Shown: positions 24,717 through 33,823, counted from the first letter of the stretch. The stretch: DNA of 34,822 nucleotides from Desulfobacterales bacterium (GCA_012974475.1 JAAXQD010000116.1:1-34822), one strand, 5' to 3'. A program made the numbers and translations. The notes: a model not told the origin generated them from the sequence alone.

Positions 24717-26918
24717 TTATTTCTGAAACATCGACTGAATCCGCTTTTTTCTGGAATGGCGCTTCAGCCAAACGATGAGGCCTAAAAAGACCACCAGCAC
24801 CGGAAGTCCGGCAATGTTAAAGGTTTTGACAAAGGTTTTTGTCACCGTTCCGGCATCCATCAGGGGATTGAAACTGAGCACCTTGCTTCGCATCACGGCA
24901 ATATTTTCCCGATGGTTCAGGGCATCGATGGTGTTCAGAACGAACATGTCGTTGGGGCTGTTCCCTTCAGGATTCAGAACATTGTCTTTGAGCATGTCCG
25001 ACGAGGCCATCAGGAAAATTTTGGCGGCCGTGCCTTTGGATATAAAACCACCCTGACCTTTGATTTTCGACAGGTCGGCCGTTGCCTTCTCAGTCTTCGG
25101 TTCGGGGGTGCTTTCTTTATTGTCCCGAGTTTCTGTGGCGGTATCTTCGGTTGTTTTTTCAGGCATCGGTTTTCCGTCAAAATAACTGGGGAACGACCCT
25201 TCAAGAATGTAGGCCAACGGAAAACTCTGCTGTTCATCATCCGGGGATGGCGGACTGAGGAACATGGGGTTGAGATTGATGGGTTGGCGCATTTCCCAGG
25301 ATTTTTCTGAAGATGCAATCAGCTTGACCGCCGTTAGCGCATGTTCTGAAATTCGTGCTTCGTCCAGTTCCAAGGGCGATATTTTGACTGAAATCAGTCC
25401 GTTGATGCCGCGCATATATTTAAGGTCATGGTTGATGAACCTGTTTTTGATAATGGGGGCAAAATATATGGGCCGTTCACCCCCGCCCATGCTTTGGGGA
25501 AGCCGTTGCTTGTGACAGTTTTCATCGAGGACATACGATTTTTTTATGCGGATGCCGTAATGTGCCAGTAATTTTTCAAGACCGGTATCCAGCGGTTCAT
25601 AATTCGGTCCCCGGTTCATTCCAAAAGGCTGCTGGGCGTTGGGCCTGACTTCTTTGAAAGCATCCAGAAAGAGTGCCAGGCTGGTTCCTTTCATCAATGC
25701 CTGATCGATCTGGTAGAGTTCGAAATCTGAAAAATTTTCCGTGGGTCGCGCGATGACCAGGCAGTTGACGCTTGGGGGAATGTCGGCGTCTTTTAAATTA
25801 ATGGGTTTGATGCTGTATGTCTGTGACACCAGACTTGAAAAAACGGATAACGCGTTCGGATTTCGCTGCCCCATGGGTGAAGCCCCCGAAATATCGAGAG
25901 TGCCGTGATCCGAAAGGTATCCGAGAGTCTGGTTGATATCCACCAGCGTCTTTATATTGTCGTCGATGAGGTGTTCCATGTCATCAAGGTCGGCCAGATT
26001 ATACTGGGTCCCGATGATGGGAAGCTTGAGAACACTTAACAGCGGTATCTCCCTGATTTTCTCCCCGTATTCCATTACCAGGCCGATGGTTCCTTCTCCG
26101 GCCTGAATATTACCGTCGGACAGGGCCGGCCATTCAAGGTGCATCAGGTTATATTTCTTCCAGGACGGTTCCTGTGTCGATTTTGTTGAAGGGTCGATAT
26201 AGGCATATTCCAGCTTTCCGTAGTTTTTGGCATTAAGGCGGTCGACGATTACTTTCAATTTGTCAGGGTATTCGGGAAGTTGGTCAAGGCCCATAAACGG
26301 TGCAACAGATTTCAAAGAGGAAGAAAGGAACAGCTTGACCTTAATTGTGTCGGGCAGACTCAACAGGGCGCTGATTTTGTTGTTCAGTGTCTGGATGGCC
26401 GTGGTCAGTTTGTACTCGATTCCGTTGATGGCGGTAATGGTGGGAATCTTCTCCACCATATCTCCGTGAATCAACACCAGGCCCATATAGGCCTTTTTGA
26501 ATTTTACCTCATCTTCTTCAAAAACCTGGATTTGAACCGGGTGGATGCCGTAGTTGTTGGCCAGTTTCTGATTCTCCAGTGCCCGCGGGTCGATCCCTTC
26601 TGCCTCCGGGCTGACGTCATAAAACCGGTAATTGAAATACGCGTTGGCGTGGATGGCATATTCTTCAAGCAGATCGTGCAGATATCGCTCCGTATTATTG
26701 TACGGAGCCGGCAGATCTTTGGTGAAAAACACATTGATGGTCAAAGGTTCGGAAAGTGTGGAAACCACCGTTTTGCTGGCTTCGGATATGGAATAGATTC
26801 TGTTTTCGGTAAGATCCATCCTGAAAAAGAGGGTCATGCCCGCCACATTGATGAGGACGATAATGACCAGATAGATGGACAATTTCATATATTTTGCATA
26901 GGGGTTCTGCATGCTCAT
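24717..26918 (-). CDS. GldG-like ABC transporter auxiliary protein
   Basis: The 733-residue protein has a membrane helix near residues 13-32 (LVIIVLINVAGMTLFFRMDLTENRIYSIS), the typical GldG start, then a large exported domain of the ABC-transporter-auxiliary family with LTINVFFTKDLPAPYN and DVSPEAEG. A low-complexity segment with repeated T, E and K follows (about 590-640), and a C-terminal helix near 700-722 ends in a basic tail. GldG serves gliding motility in Bacteroidetes, but this wider family occurs in many non-gliding bacteria with unknown cargo. I chose ATG 26918, which has AAGGAG 6-7 bases upstream. It follows the permease gene by 10 bases. Confidence 0.85.
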   Translation of the reverse strand: MSMQNPYAKYMKLSIYLVIIVLINVAGMTLFFRMDLTENRIYSISEASKTVVSTLSEPLTINVFFTKDLPAPYNNTERYLHDLLEEYAIHANAYFNYRFYDVSPEAEGIDPRALENQKLANNYGIHPVQIQVFEEDEVKFKKAYMGLVLIHGDMVEKIPTITAINGIEYKLTTAIQTLNNKISALLSLPDTIKVKLFLSSSLKSVAPFMGLDQLPEYPDKLKVIVDRLNAKNYGKLEYAYIDPSTKSTQEPSWKKYNLMHLEWPALSDGNIQAGEGTIGLVMEYGEKIREIPLLSVLKLPIIGTQYNLADLDDMEHLIDDNIKTLVDINQTLGYLSDHGTLDISGASPMGQRNPNALSVFSSLVSQTYSIKPINLKDADIPPSVNCLVIARPTENFSDFELYQIDQALMKGTSLALFLDAFKEVRPNAQQPFGMNRGPNYEPLDTGLEKLLAHYGIRIKKSYVLDENCHKQRLPQSMGGGERPIYFAPIIKNRFINHDLKYMRGINGLISVKISPLELDEARISEHALTAVKLIASSEKSWEMRQPINLNPMFLSPPSPDDEQQSFPLAYILEGSFPSYFDGKPMPEKTTEDTATETRDNKESTPEPKTEKATADLSKIKGQGGFISKGTAAKIFLMASSDMLKDNVLNPEGNSPNDMFVLNTIDALNHRENIAVMRSKVLSFNPLMDAGTVTKTFVKTFNIAGLPVLVVFLGLIVWLKRHSRKKRIQSMFQK

Positions 26919-26928
26919 CTTGTGCTCC

Positions 26929-27633
26929 TTAGCTTTTTTCCTGCATAACCAGATGTGTTCCGTAAAGGCCGATGAAAACAACACTTAGAAAATAGAGAAT
27001 GTCCCGGGAATCGACAATCCCCTTGGCAATGTTTTGGAAATGAAAATCAGCCCCAAGATACCCGATAACACCCAGAAGAGAATTGGGGAAGAAAAAGAGC
27101 ATTTTGTCGATCAACGTCAGGGAAAAGCAGATAGCCATGCCCACAACAAACGCGATGATCTGGTTGCGTGTCAGGGATGAGGAAAACAGACCCACAGCGA
27201 CAAAGGCCGCACCCAGCAAAAGGGCGCCCAGATAACCGCCTGCCACAGGTCCCCAGTCCAACTGCCCCATAAATGCGATGCAGATTGGATAGGCTAAGGT
27301 GGGCAGCAGAGCCGCGGCGACGAATAACACGCCGGCCAGGAATTTGCCCAGAAGAACATCCTTAAATGTTACCGGCAGGGTGATAAGCAGTTCATAGGAT
27401 CCCACATTCATTTCCTCGGAAAACAATCGCATGGTCACTGCCGGGATGAGGAAGGCGAAGGTAATGGGGAGCAGACCAAAAAAGTTTCTCAGGTCTGCCT
27501 GGTTATAATAGAAAAATGTCGTAAAAAAGAACCACCCCGTCACCAGCAAAAAAATTGATATGACGATATAGGCGATGGGGGATATAAAATAGTCTTTTAA
27601 TTCCTTGTTGCAGATGCGGATAGCCTGGTGCAT
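26929..27633 (-). CDS. ABC-2 permease of the Gld-type module (GldF-like)
   Basis: The 234-residue protein has six hydrophobic helices and the GldF/NosY-like signature RLFSEEMNVGSYELLITLPV near residue 70, followed by TFKDVLLGKFLAG. ATG 27633 has GGAGG 7 bases upstream and begins one base after the ATPase stop, so the two are co-translated. It should form the membrane channel driven by the ATPase encoded just upstream. Confidence 0.88.
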   Translation of the reverse strand: MHQAIRICNKELKDYFISPIAYIVISIFLLVTGWFFFTTFFYYNQADLRNFFGLLPITFAFLIPAVTMRLFSEEMNVGSYELLITLPVTFKDVLLGKFLAGVLFVAAALLPTLAYPICIAFMGQLDWGPVAGGYLGALLLGAAFVAVGLFSSSLTRNQIIAFVVGMAICFSLTLIDKMLFFFPNSLLGVIGYLGADFHFQNIAKGIVDSRDILYFLSVVFIGLYGTHLVMQEKS

Positions 27634-27634
27634 G

Positions 27635-28573
27635 TCAGTCCTCCTTGGTGAGTTCTCGGAATATGTTCTCAAGGGTTTTGGTCTCCTGATGAAACCCGAT
27701 AAGAACCCAGGATGTCTGTTTAATGGTTTGGTAAATGGTTTCTCTCAGATCCACGGCGGATTCGCAGGCAAGGCGAACCTTTAAGGAGCCGCCGGGAGTT
27801 TCATCGATCTGTTCTGTGTTTTCAATGCCTTGAATTCCGTTGAGTCCATGGCATACTTTTTGAAAATCTGCGTTGAGTAGTTCTAAATGGATAAAATGTT
27901 TTTGACCTGCGGTCTGCTTGAGGTTTTCCACATGGTCGTCCGCAACGATCTTGCCGTTATTGAGAATCACCACCCGATCGCAGGTGGCTTCAACTTCGCT
28001 GAGAATATGGGTGGAGAGAATGACGGTTTTCTCCTCACCGATCTTTCGGATGATCTCCCGGATTTCGACGATCTGATTGGGATCGAGGCCGGATGTGGGC
28101 TCATCTAAAATCAGGATTTCCGGGTCGGTCATCATGGCGTGGGCCAGGCCGACCCGCTGATTCAAGCCTTTGGACAGCTCATTGATGCTCCGGTGCATAA
28201 TTTCGCCCAGTCCGCACAAATCCACAAGCTGTCGAATCCTAAAAGCCCTTTGGTCTTTGTCCAGCCCCCGGATTCCGGCAACGTAGTCGAGATAATCGAA
28301 GACCAGCATGTTGTGATACAGGGGGGCGGACTCGGGCAGATATCCGATGAGTTTTTTGATTTCCAGTAAATTTTCGTCGAGGAGATAGTCCTTGACGCGA
28401 ATGGTTCCGGATGTGGGCATAAAATAACCGGTGAGCATCCGCAAAGTGGTTGTTTTACCTGCGCCGTTGGGGCCCAGCAGGCCGAGGACCTCACCTTTAT
28501 GGATGTCGACACTGATGCGATCCACAGCGCAAAACTCGTTGTAATATTTGGTCAAATTTTCAACATGGATCAT
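27635..28573 (-). CDS. ABC ATPase of the Gld-type module (GldA-like)
   Basis: This 312-residue ATPase has Walker A GPNGAGKTTT near residues 34-43, a signature reading LSKGLNQRVGLAHAM, Walker B EILILDEPTSGLDP and the switch histidine in ILSTHIL. The C-terminal third (about 220-312) is the domain usual in GldA/CcmA-like subunits. AAGGA lies about 7 bases before the ATG. It is the first gene of the module ATPase - permease - GldG-like - DUF4340 and a promoter-like sequence is found at 28615-28643. Confidence 0.9.
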   Translation of the reverse strand: MIHVENLTKYYNEFCAVDRISVDIHKGEVLGLLGPNGAGKTTTLRMLTGYFMPTSGTIRVKDYLLDENLLEIKKLIGYLPESAPLYHNMLVFDYLDYVAGIRGLDKDQRAFRIRQLVDLCGLGEIMHRSINELSKGLNQRVGLAHAMMTDPEILILDEPTSGLDPNQIVEIREIIRKIGEEKTVILSTHILSEVEATCDRVVILNNGKIVADDHVENLKQTAGQKHFIHLELLNADFQKVCHGLNGIQGIENTEQIDETPGGSLKVRLACESAVDLRETIYQTIKQTSWVLIGFHQETKTLENIFRELTKED

Positions 28574-28614
28574 GGTTTTTCCTTTTTATCGACGGTTTGT
28601 TTTTATTGGCATGT

Positions 28615-28643
28615 CTTTTAGGAAATTTTTAAGCGTTCATCAA
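28615..28643 (-). promoter_or_regulatory. Sigma70-like promoter for the Gld-type module
   Basis: On the minus strand TTGATG (28643-28638) and TAAAAG (28620-28615) are 17 bases apart. Transcription would start near 28608, about 35 bases before the ATPase start codon. Confidence 0.35.
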
Positions 28644-28678
28644 GGCTAAAAATTTTGGGGGCATTGAAAAATTTTGTT

Positions 28679-28825
28679 TTATCCGGACAGGCGGTCCCAA
28701 AACGCCTTGCCTTTATCCGGATCCATACCGCCGCCGTAACCTGAAGTCCTGTCCGGTGGCGGGGTGTCTCTGGGCCGTGCAATTCGATCTTCCAGGGGCG
28801 GGCGGGTGGAGAACAATCTCATCAT
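28679..28825 (-). CDS. Small hypothetical proline-rich protein, possibly a frameshifted remnant
   Basis: From ATG 28825 a 48-residue frame reads MMRLFSTRPPLEDRIARPRD, goes through TPPPDRTSGYGGG and ends GKAFWDRLSG. A weak GGGAAG lies just before the start. A second frame, from ATG 28910, reads MGNRQYKKPEHAVVAVTEGL, continues to NREENDEIVL and then turns into arginine-rich nonsense up to 28713. The two frames overlap where each looks most or least plausible, so one longer gene of about 77 residues with a +1 or -1 shift is a good alternative. I do not recognise a family. Confidence 0.3.
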   Translation of the reverse strand: MMRLFSTRPPLEDRIARPRDTPPPDRTSGYGGGMDPDKGKAFWDRLSG

Positions 28826-29444
28826 TTTCTTCCCGGTTCATGATGTCGAGGAGCCCTTCAGTAACCGCCACAACCGCATGTTCCGGTTTTTTGTATTGAC
28901 GGTTTCCCATAAGGTTAAAATTATATCTTAATCTTAAGTTTAACTGTTGGGTCATAACTATCTGGTAAAAAAAATAAAAAGGCACTTAAAAAACGAATCT
29001 TTCGCCGAAGAGATGACGCATTCCACTTTCGCTGGGTCAGGGTTAAATATAAATCCGTTTTTAAAAAATTCAAGCAGACGATTTCTCGCCCGAAGAAAAA
29101 TCCGCTGGGTTTCCTGTGCGGAGAGGAAAATGCTGGATCCTGGCCGTGAACTTGGCAATTGCCGGAACTTCGGCAAGCCGGTCCAAAAAAAAGCGGGGAC
29201 ACATCAATAAATTTACGATTTACAGGCGCCCATTTCAATGATATTAATGATACCATCGCTTCGCTTGTTCAAGTCCGACGAAATTTGCCATGTCCGCATT
29301 CAATTGGCGAATTCTCGAGGCATCGGTTTAAACCACTGCCTTTGGCGACGGTACCCTAAAAAGGTTTTACGGGTGTCGTAATTCTGCATTTTCAGCGCTC
29401 TTTACACACTTCAAGCTTTAGGCACCTAAATCAGGGCTCTTTTT

Positions 29445-31943
29445 ATGAGATCCAGTGTCCTCAAATATTTTTCGGCGTTGGCCATTCTTTTTTTGTTCTT
29501 TTTGACGGCCTGCAATTATCACATCCAAAAAAGGATTCCCCCGAAAGCCATAAAAGGGGTTCTCGACCTCACCGATTGGGATTTTAAGCGGGACGGACCC
29601 GTCGACCTCTCCGGCGAATATGCATTCTACTGGAAGCAATACTTTAATCCGTCAGATTTTTCCAAACCGATCCTGCCTCAAAAAACCGGATTCATCAGAG
29701 TGCCCGGGTATTGGAACGGTTATGAGGTCAACGGTCAGACCCTTCACGGTGATGGATATGCCACCTACCGTTTGAAAATCCTTCTGAAAACACAAAAAGA
29801 ACCCCTTGCCCTCAAAATTTTAAGCATGGGTACGGCATATATCCTTTTTTTAAACGATCAAAAAATAAGTTCGGTGGGGATTCCAGGCATTGATCGGGAA
29901 AGCACCGTCCCTCGATATTTTCCACAGGTCGTTGAATTCAGCCCTGAAACAAATCAGATGGATGTCATTTTCCAGGTATCCAATTTTCATCACAGACGGG
30001 GCGGACCTTGGGAACCTATCCATTTGGGGGAAGAAAAAGAAATACAAGAAATCAGGGAGGATCGTCTTTGCTTTGATCTGATGCTATTCGGCAGTATTTT
30101 CATTATGGCGCTGTATCATCTTTGTCTCTTTGCGCTGAGAAAAACGGATCGATCGTTCCTGTATTTTGGTGTTTTCTGTTTTCTGATCATGTTGAGGCTC
30201 CTCACCACCGGTGAAAGATATCTCGTTTATTTTTTTCCGAATATTCCCTGGGAGATCGTGATAAAGATTGAATATCTTTCCTTTTATCTATCAGTTCCTT
30301 TGTTGGTACTGTTTGCACAATCCCTCTTCCCCCGGGAAATTCCAAAGCGGATTCCAAACCTGATCGTTCCGATCGGGATTGCTTTTTCGTGCAGCGTAAT
30401 TTTTACCCCCGCAAGGATTTTTTCATATACGCTTCAGGGATACCAAATCATCACCATCATCACGATTATGTATGGACTCTATGTGCTCGTCGTTGCTTCC
30501 ATCCGAAAGAGAACCGGTGCGTTTGTCTTTCTCCTGGGATTTATCGTTTTAGCATTATCCGCCATAAACGACATGATGTACGTTGAAAAGATCATACAGA
30601 CCGGATATTTTGTACCGTTTGGCGTGTGTATCTTTATTTTTTCCCAGGCGCTTCTTCTTTCCTTTCGATTGACCAAGGCCTTTGAAATTGCAGAGACACA
30701 GTACAAGGAACTGAAGGATACTTATCAGGCATATAGAGGAGAAATCATCGATCGTGTGCAGGCCGAAGCAGATCTGCGGGCAAGCGAGCAAAAGTATAGA
30801 GCGATTCTTCATGGTATGGCCGACATATATTATGAGGTCGACCTGGAAGGAAACCTTACGTTCTTCAATGAACCTCTGTGCAAAATGCTCGGGTATTCCA
30901 GAGATGAAATGATGGGGATGAACAACCGGCAGTTCATGACCGAGGAGACCGGCAAGAGGGTCTATGAAACTTTTAGCAAGGTTTACCAAACAGAAGAACC
31001 CTCCAAGACTTACGATTGGGAGGCCATCACGAAAGACGGCAGTCAACGATATGTGGAGCTTTCCGTATCTCTGATAAAAGACGCAGACGGACGGCCCGCC
31101 GGGTTTCGGGGAATTACACATGACATTACCTACCGGAAGTTGGCTGAAGAGCAGGTCAGGTTACATCAGGAACAGCTTTTCCAGGCCAGTAAAATGGTTG
31201 CCTTGGGGACGCTTGTTTCGGGCGTGGCCCACGAAGTGAACAATCCCAACAATTTCATTCGGCTCAATACGCCCACACTGTCGGAGGCCTGGGAAAGTGC
31301 CATGCCGATCCTCGATGAATACTACCGGGAGAATGGCGATTTTATTCTCGGGGGGATGAATTACAGCGAGATGCGTGAAAAGATTCCGGTGTTGTTTTCC
31401 GGAATACTGGATGGGTCCGGACGTATCACACAGATTGTTGAAGACTTGAAGAATTTCGTACGGAAAGATATTTCAGAGATGACACAGTCGGTGAACATCA
31501 ATGATATTTTACGGTCTGCCATTTCCCTTATTTCCAATATGATAAAGAAGTCTACGCATCGTTTTTCAGTAGAATACGGCAGGGATTTACCTGTGCTGAC
31601 AGGCCATTCTCAAAGGCTCGAGCAGGTCTTTGTCAATTTGATTCAAAACGCTTGCCAGGCGCTTCCGGATTCTAAAAAAGGTATTTTTGTCTCGACGTCT
31701 TGGGATGAAACGGAGGCGGCTATTCGGATCAAAATACAAGATCAAGGGGTGGGGATTTCCCCCGAGAGTTTGCCGCAAATTACCGATCCCTTTTTTTCCA
31801 CCAAGCATGATTCGGGCGGAGTTGGGTTGGGCTTGTCGATCTCTTCAAGGATTGTGGAAACCCACGGCGGCAGATTGACGTTCATCTCGGAAATAGGGGA
31901 GGGAACCACGGCCGAAATTTTCTTGCCCGTTAAAGAAAGGTGA
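29445..31943 (+). CDS. 7TMR-DISM sensor histidine kinase with PAS domain
   Basis: The 832-residue kinase starts with a signal sequence ending in LTAC (Cys23), which resembles a lipobox. An extracellular 7TMR-DISM ligand domain of jelly-roll type follows (about 35-205; GYWNG and GYATYRLKILL are typical), then seven membrane helices (about 206-425), a coiled coil, a PAS domain (about 449-565), a phospho-acceptor domain with H596 in VAHEVNNPNNF, and an HATPase domain with N-box NLIQNACQAL (731-740) and G-boxes DQGVGIS and GVGLGLSIS. About 40 residues (ESAMPILDEYYRENGDFI...) are inserted between the H-box and the second helix. It has no receiver. The NtrC-type regulator 303 bases downstream is its likely partner. 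DISM domains are thought to bind carbohydrate-like or other small ligands. Confidence 0.9.
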   Translation: MRSSVLKYFSALAILFLFFLTACNYHIQKRIPPKAIKGVLDLTDWDFKRDGPVDLSGEYAFYWKQYFNPSDFSKPILPQKTGFIRVPGYWNGYEVNGQTLHGDGYATYRLKILLKTQKEPLALKILSMGTAYILFLNDQKISSVGIPGIDRESTVPRYFPQVVEFSPETNQMDVIFQVSNFHHRRGGPWEPIHLGEEKEIQEIREDRLCFDLMLFGSIFIMALYHLCLFALRKTDRSFLYFGVFCFLIMLRLLTTGERYLVYFFPNIPWEIVIKIEYLSFYLSVPLLVLFAQSLFPREIPKRIPNLIVPIGIAFSCSVIFTPARIFSYTLQGYQIITIITIMYGLYVLVVASIRKRTGAFVFLLGFIVLALSAINDMMYVEKIIQTGYFVPFGVCIFIFSQALLLSFRLTKAFEIAETQYKELKDTYQAYRGEIIDRVQAEADLRASEQKYRAILHGMADIYYEVDLEGNLTFFNEPLCKMLGYSRDEMMGMNNRQFMTEETGKRVYETFSKVYQTEEPSKTYDWEAITKDGSQRYVELSVSLIKDADGRPAGFRGITHDITYRKLAEEQVRLHQEQLFQASKMVALGTLVSGVAHEVNNPNNFIRLNTPTLSEAWESAMPILDEYYRENGDFILGGMNYSEMREKIPVLFSGILDGSGRITQIVEDLKNFVRKDISEMTQSVNINDILRSAISLISNMIKKSTHRFSVEYGRDLPVLTGHSQRLEQVFVNLIQNACQALPDSKKGIFVSTSWDETEAAIRIKIQDQGVGISPESLPQITDPFFSTKHDSGGVGLGLSISSRIVETHGGRLTFISEIGEGTTAEIFLPVKER

Positions 31944-32246
31944 CATCGTTGTGCTTTGAAAATAGGTGATTCCAAGAACCATTGAACTGTCACCGCTCGT
32001 CCCGTTGAATTTCGAGGATTCAACCGGGCAAGTGTATTTCCCGAAAGCGTGTTGGAGCGAAGTTTACCCCACCCGCCCCGTAGGTAGTTTGCTGTCGTAC
32101 CGGGGTGAAACCTATTTGTCTTTTCTGTTTAATCGGGGCGGGAATCCCCCATTGCGGGGCTGCGGACAACTTCAGATTTTACTATAACAAACGTATTCCA
32201 ACATATTGAAAAATTAATAAAATAATACGTTGAAAGGGGCAGAAGA
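31944..32246. other. 303-base gap with a structured GC-rich element
   Basis: No supported gene. It contains the inverted-repeat structure at 32072-32142, a following GGGGCGGGAATCCCCC-like stretch, and an AT-rich segment that ends in the ribosome site (GAAAGGGG) of the regulator gene. A TATAAC near 32183 has no matching -35. Confidence 0.5.
32072..32142 (+). other. Candidate structured leader of the NtrC-type gene
   Basis: CCCGCCCCG (32072-32080) pairs exactly with CGGGGCGGG (32134-32142). Directly inside, TAGGT (32081-32085) can pair with ACCTA about 25 bases later, giving a nested stem. It lies about 105 bases before the regulator start codon and may be an mRNA leader structure or a palindromic repeat. 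Confidence 0.35.
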
Positions 32247-33665
32247 ATGACGGCGTCCATGTATCCTGATTTTCCGGTCATGTTGGTAGATGATGAAGCG
32301 CAGGCTTTAGACAGTTTTGAAATTGCCCTCCGTTCAGCAAGTATGAACCATTTCATCCGCTGTCAGGACAGCCGCGATGTAATGCCGATGCTTTCCCGTC
32401 AGGAGATTGAAGTCATGCTCCTCGATTTGAGAATGCCCCATGTGTCCGGTGAAGCGCTGCTTCCGCTGATAATCGCCGACTTTCCTGAAATTCCGGTGAT
32501 TGTTATTACAGGGGCCAACGATGTAGACACCGCCGTCATGTGCATGAAACACGGTGCATTCGACTATATGGTGAAGCCTGTTGAAAAAAGTCGCCTTATC
32601 GGCGTCGTGAGACGGGCCGTGGAACTTCGTGAATTACAAAGGGAAAACCGATTGTTAAAGGCCCACGTCCTGTCCGACAAGCTGGAGCATCCCCATGCTT
32701 TTTCGGAGATTGTTACAAACAGTGCAAACATGCGGTCTATTTTTCAATACGTGGAGGCGATTTCCAGCAGCCCGCGGCCGGTTCTTATTACGGGAGAAAC
32801 CGGTGTCGGCAAAGAATTGGTTGCCAAGGCCGTGCATGCCCTGAGCAATCGCATGGGTGATTTTGTTCCGGTAAATGTGGCGGGTTTGGACGACAATGTT
32901 TTTGCAGACACCCTTTTTGGACATAAAAAAGGTGCTTTTACCGGTGCGGATCAGGCCCGCAGCGGCCTGATCGAACAGGCGTCCGGAGGAACGCTTTTTC
33001 TGGATGAAATCGGTGATCTGAGCCCTTCGTCACAGGTAAAACTTTTACGGCTTTTACAGGATGGCGATTTTTTTCCCCTTGGATCCGATGTCGCAAAAGG
33101 TTCCAATGCCCGAATCATCGTTGCCACGAATCAGGACATAGACGGGCTCAAGTCATCGGGCAAATTTCGCAAGGACCTTTACTACAGACTTTGTGATCAT
33201 CACATCCATATTCCAGCCCTTCGTGACCGTTTGGAGGATGTTCCCATTCTTATGGAGCACTTTTTGGAAAAAGCGTCTGAAACGCTGGGGAAGAAAAAGC
33301 CGACGCCGCCTGATGAACTGTCGATCCTGCTGTCCACCTATCACTTTCCCGGAAACATCAGAGAATTGGAATCCATGGTTTTCAATGCTGTGAGCAGCCA
33401 TAAATCCGGCAAGATTTCCATGGATCGCTTCAAATCGCATATCTATCAGAAGCATCCCGGATTTGAAGCACCCTCAAATAAAATGCTGCAGGAGAAGAAG
33501 GCCTTGATATCTTTTTCTGAGCAGTTGCCGACCCTCAAACAGGCTGAACAGCGCCTCATCGATGAAGCCATGAAACGGGCAAACGGCAACCAGTCCATTG
33601 CAGCTCTGAGCTTGGGAATCACGCGACAGGCATTGAACCGGCGTCTAAAACTCATCAGACAGTAA
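32247..33665 (+). CDS. NtrC-type sigma54-dependent response regulator
   Basis: The 472-residue protein has three domains. The receiver (about 9-128) has acidic pocket D15, D16, acceptor D60 in VMLLDLRMP, T88 and K110. The AAA+ domain (about 152-385) has Walker A GETGVGKE at 183-190, the sigma54-contacting loop GAFTGA at 229-234 intact, and Walker B TLFLDEIGD at 249-257. The C-terminal Fis-type helix-turn-helix is near 440-470 (ANGNQSIAALSLGITRQALNRRLK). It should open promoters of the -24/-12 class after phosphorylation, most likely by the kinase encoded upstream. AGGGG lies 9 bases before the ATG. Candidate targets are the promoters at 34024 and 487. Confidence 0.95.
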   Translation: MTASMYPDFPVMLVDDEAQALDSFEIALRSASMNHFIRCQDSRDVMPMLSRQEIEVMLLDLRMPHVSGEALLPLIIADFPEIPVIVITGANDVDTAVMCMKHGAFDYMVKPVEKSRLIGVVRRAVELRELQRENRLLKAHVLSDKLEHPHAFSEIVTNSANMRSIFQYVEAISSSPRPVLITGETGVGKELVAKAVHALSNRMGDFVPVNVAGLDDNVFADTLFGHKKGAFTGADQARSGLIEQASGGTLFLDEIGDLSPSSQVKLLRLLQDGDFFPLGSDVAKGSNARIIVATNQDIDGLKSSGKFRKDLYYRLCDHHIHIPALRDRLEDVPILMEHFLEKASETLGKKKPTPPDELSILLSTYHFPGNIRELESMVFNAVSSHKSGKISMDRFKSHIYQKHPGFEAPSNKMLQEKKALISFSEQLPTLKQAEQRLIDEAMKRANGNQSIAALSLGITRQALNRRLKLIRQ

Positions 33666-33791
33666 AACCCCACGGGTTTGTGTTCGGGGACGCCAAGCCG
33701 TTTTAAAATCTCCCGTTGGTTGGAACGGTGCAAATAATTTTGCTTTGTAAACATTTCTTGCTATCCTTCAACGTGCTGATTTAACAGCATC

Positions 33792-33823
33792 CTGTCAGAA
33801 AATCAAAAATCGTGTCAAAAATT
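33792..33823 (+). promoter_or_regulatory. Candidate activator binding site (second copy)
   Basis: CTGTCAGAAA (33792-33801) is followed after 11 bases by TGTCAAAAATT (33813-33823). The copy at 365-397 has the same first ten bases and 10 of 11 of the second block, with 12 bases between. It lies about 230 bases upstream of the -24 element at 34024. Confidence 0.4.

Larger units (their letters stand above)
28574..29444. other. 871-base gap with one possible small gene
   Basis: The left part holds the Gld-module promoter and a possible small minus-strand gene (28679-28910, two overlapping frames). A perfect TATAAT occurs on the minus strand at 28925-28920, without a clear -35. From 28940 to 29444 I see no gene with a ribosome site and no clear RNA structure; the short frames there have biased composition and look like chance. 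The sensor kinase gene begins at 29445. Confidence 0.45.

Noticed and set aside
28947..29210. Short frames on both strands in the 28.9-29.4 kb gap
   Set aside because: They are lysine/phenylalanine- or arginine-rich, lack ribosome sites and show no family motif.
31966..32187. 73-residue plus-strand frame between kinase and regulator
   Set aside because: It spans the GC-rich stems, has no ribosome site, and its composition follows the repeat structure.
33446..33754. 102-residue minus-strand frame at the end of the NtrC-type gene
   Set aside because: Most of it is the antisense of the helix-turn-helix region; no ribosome site or recognisable domain.
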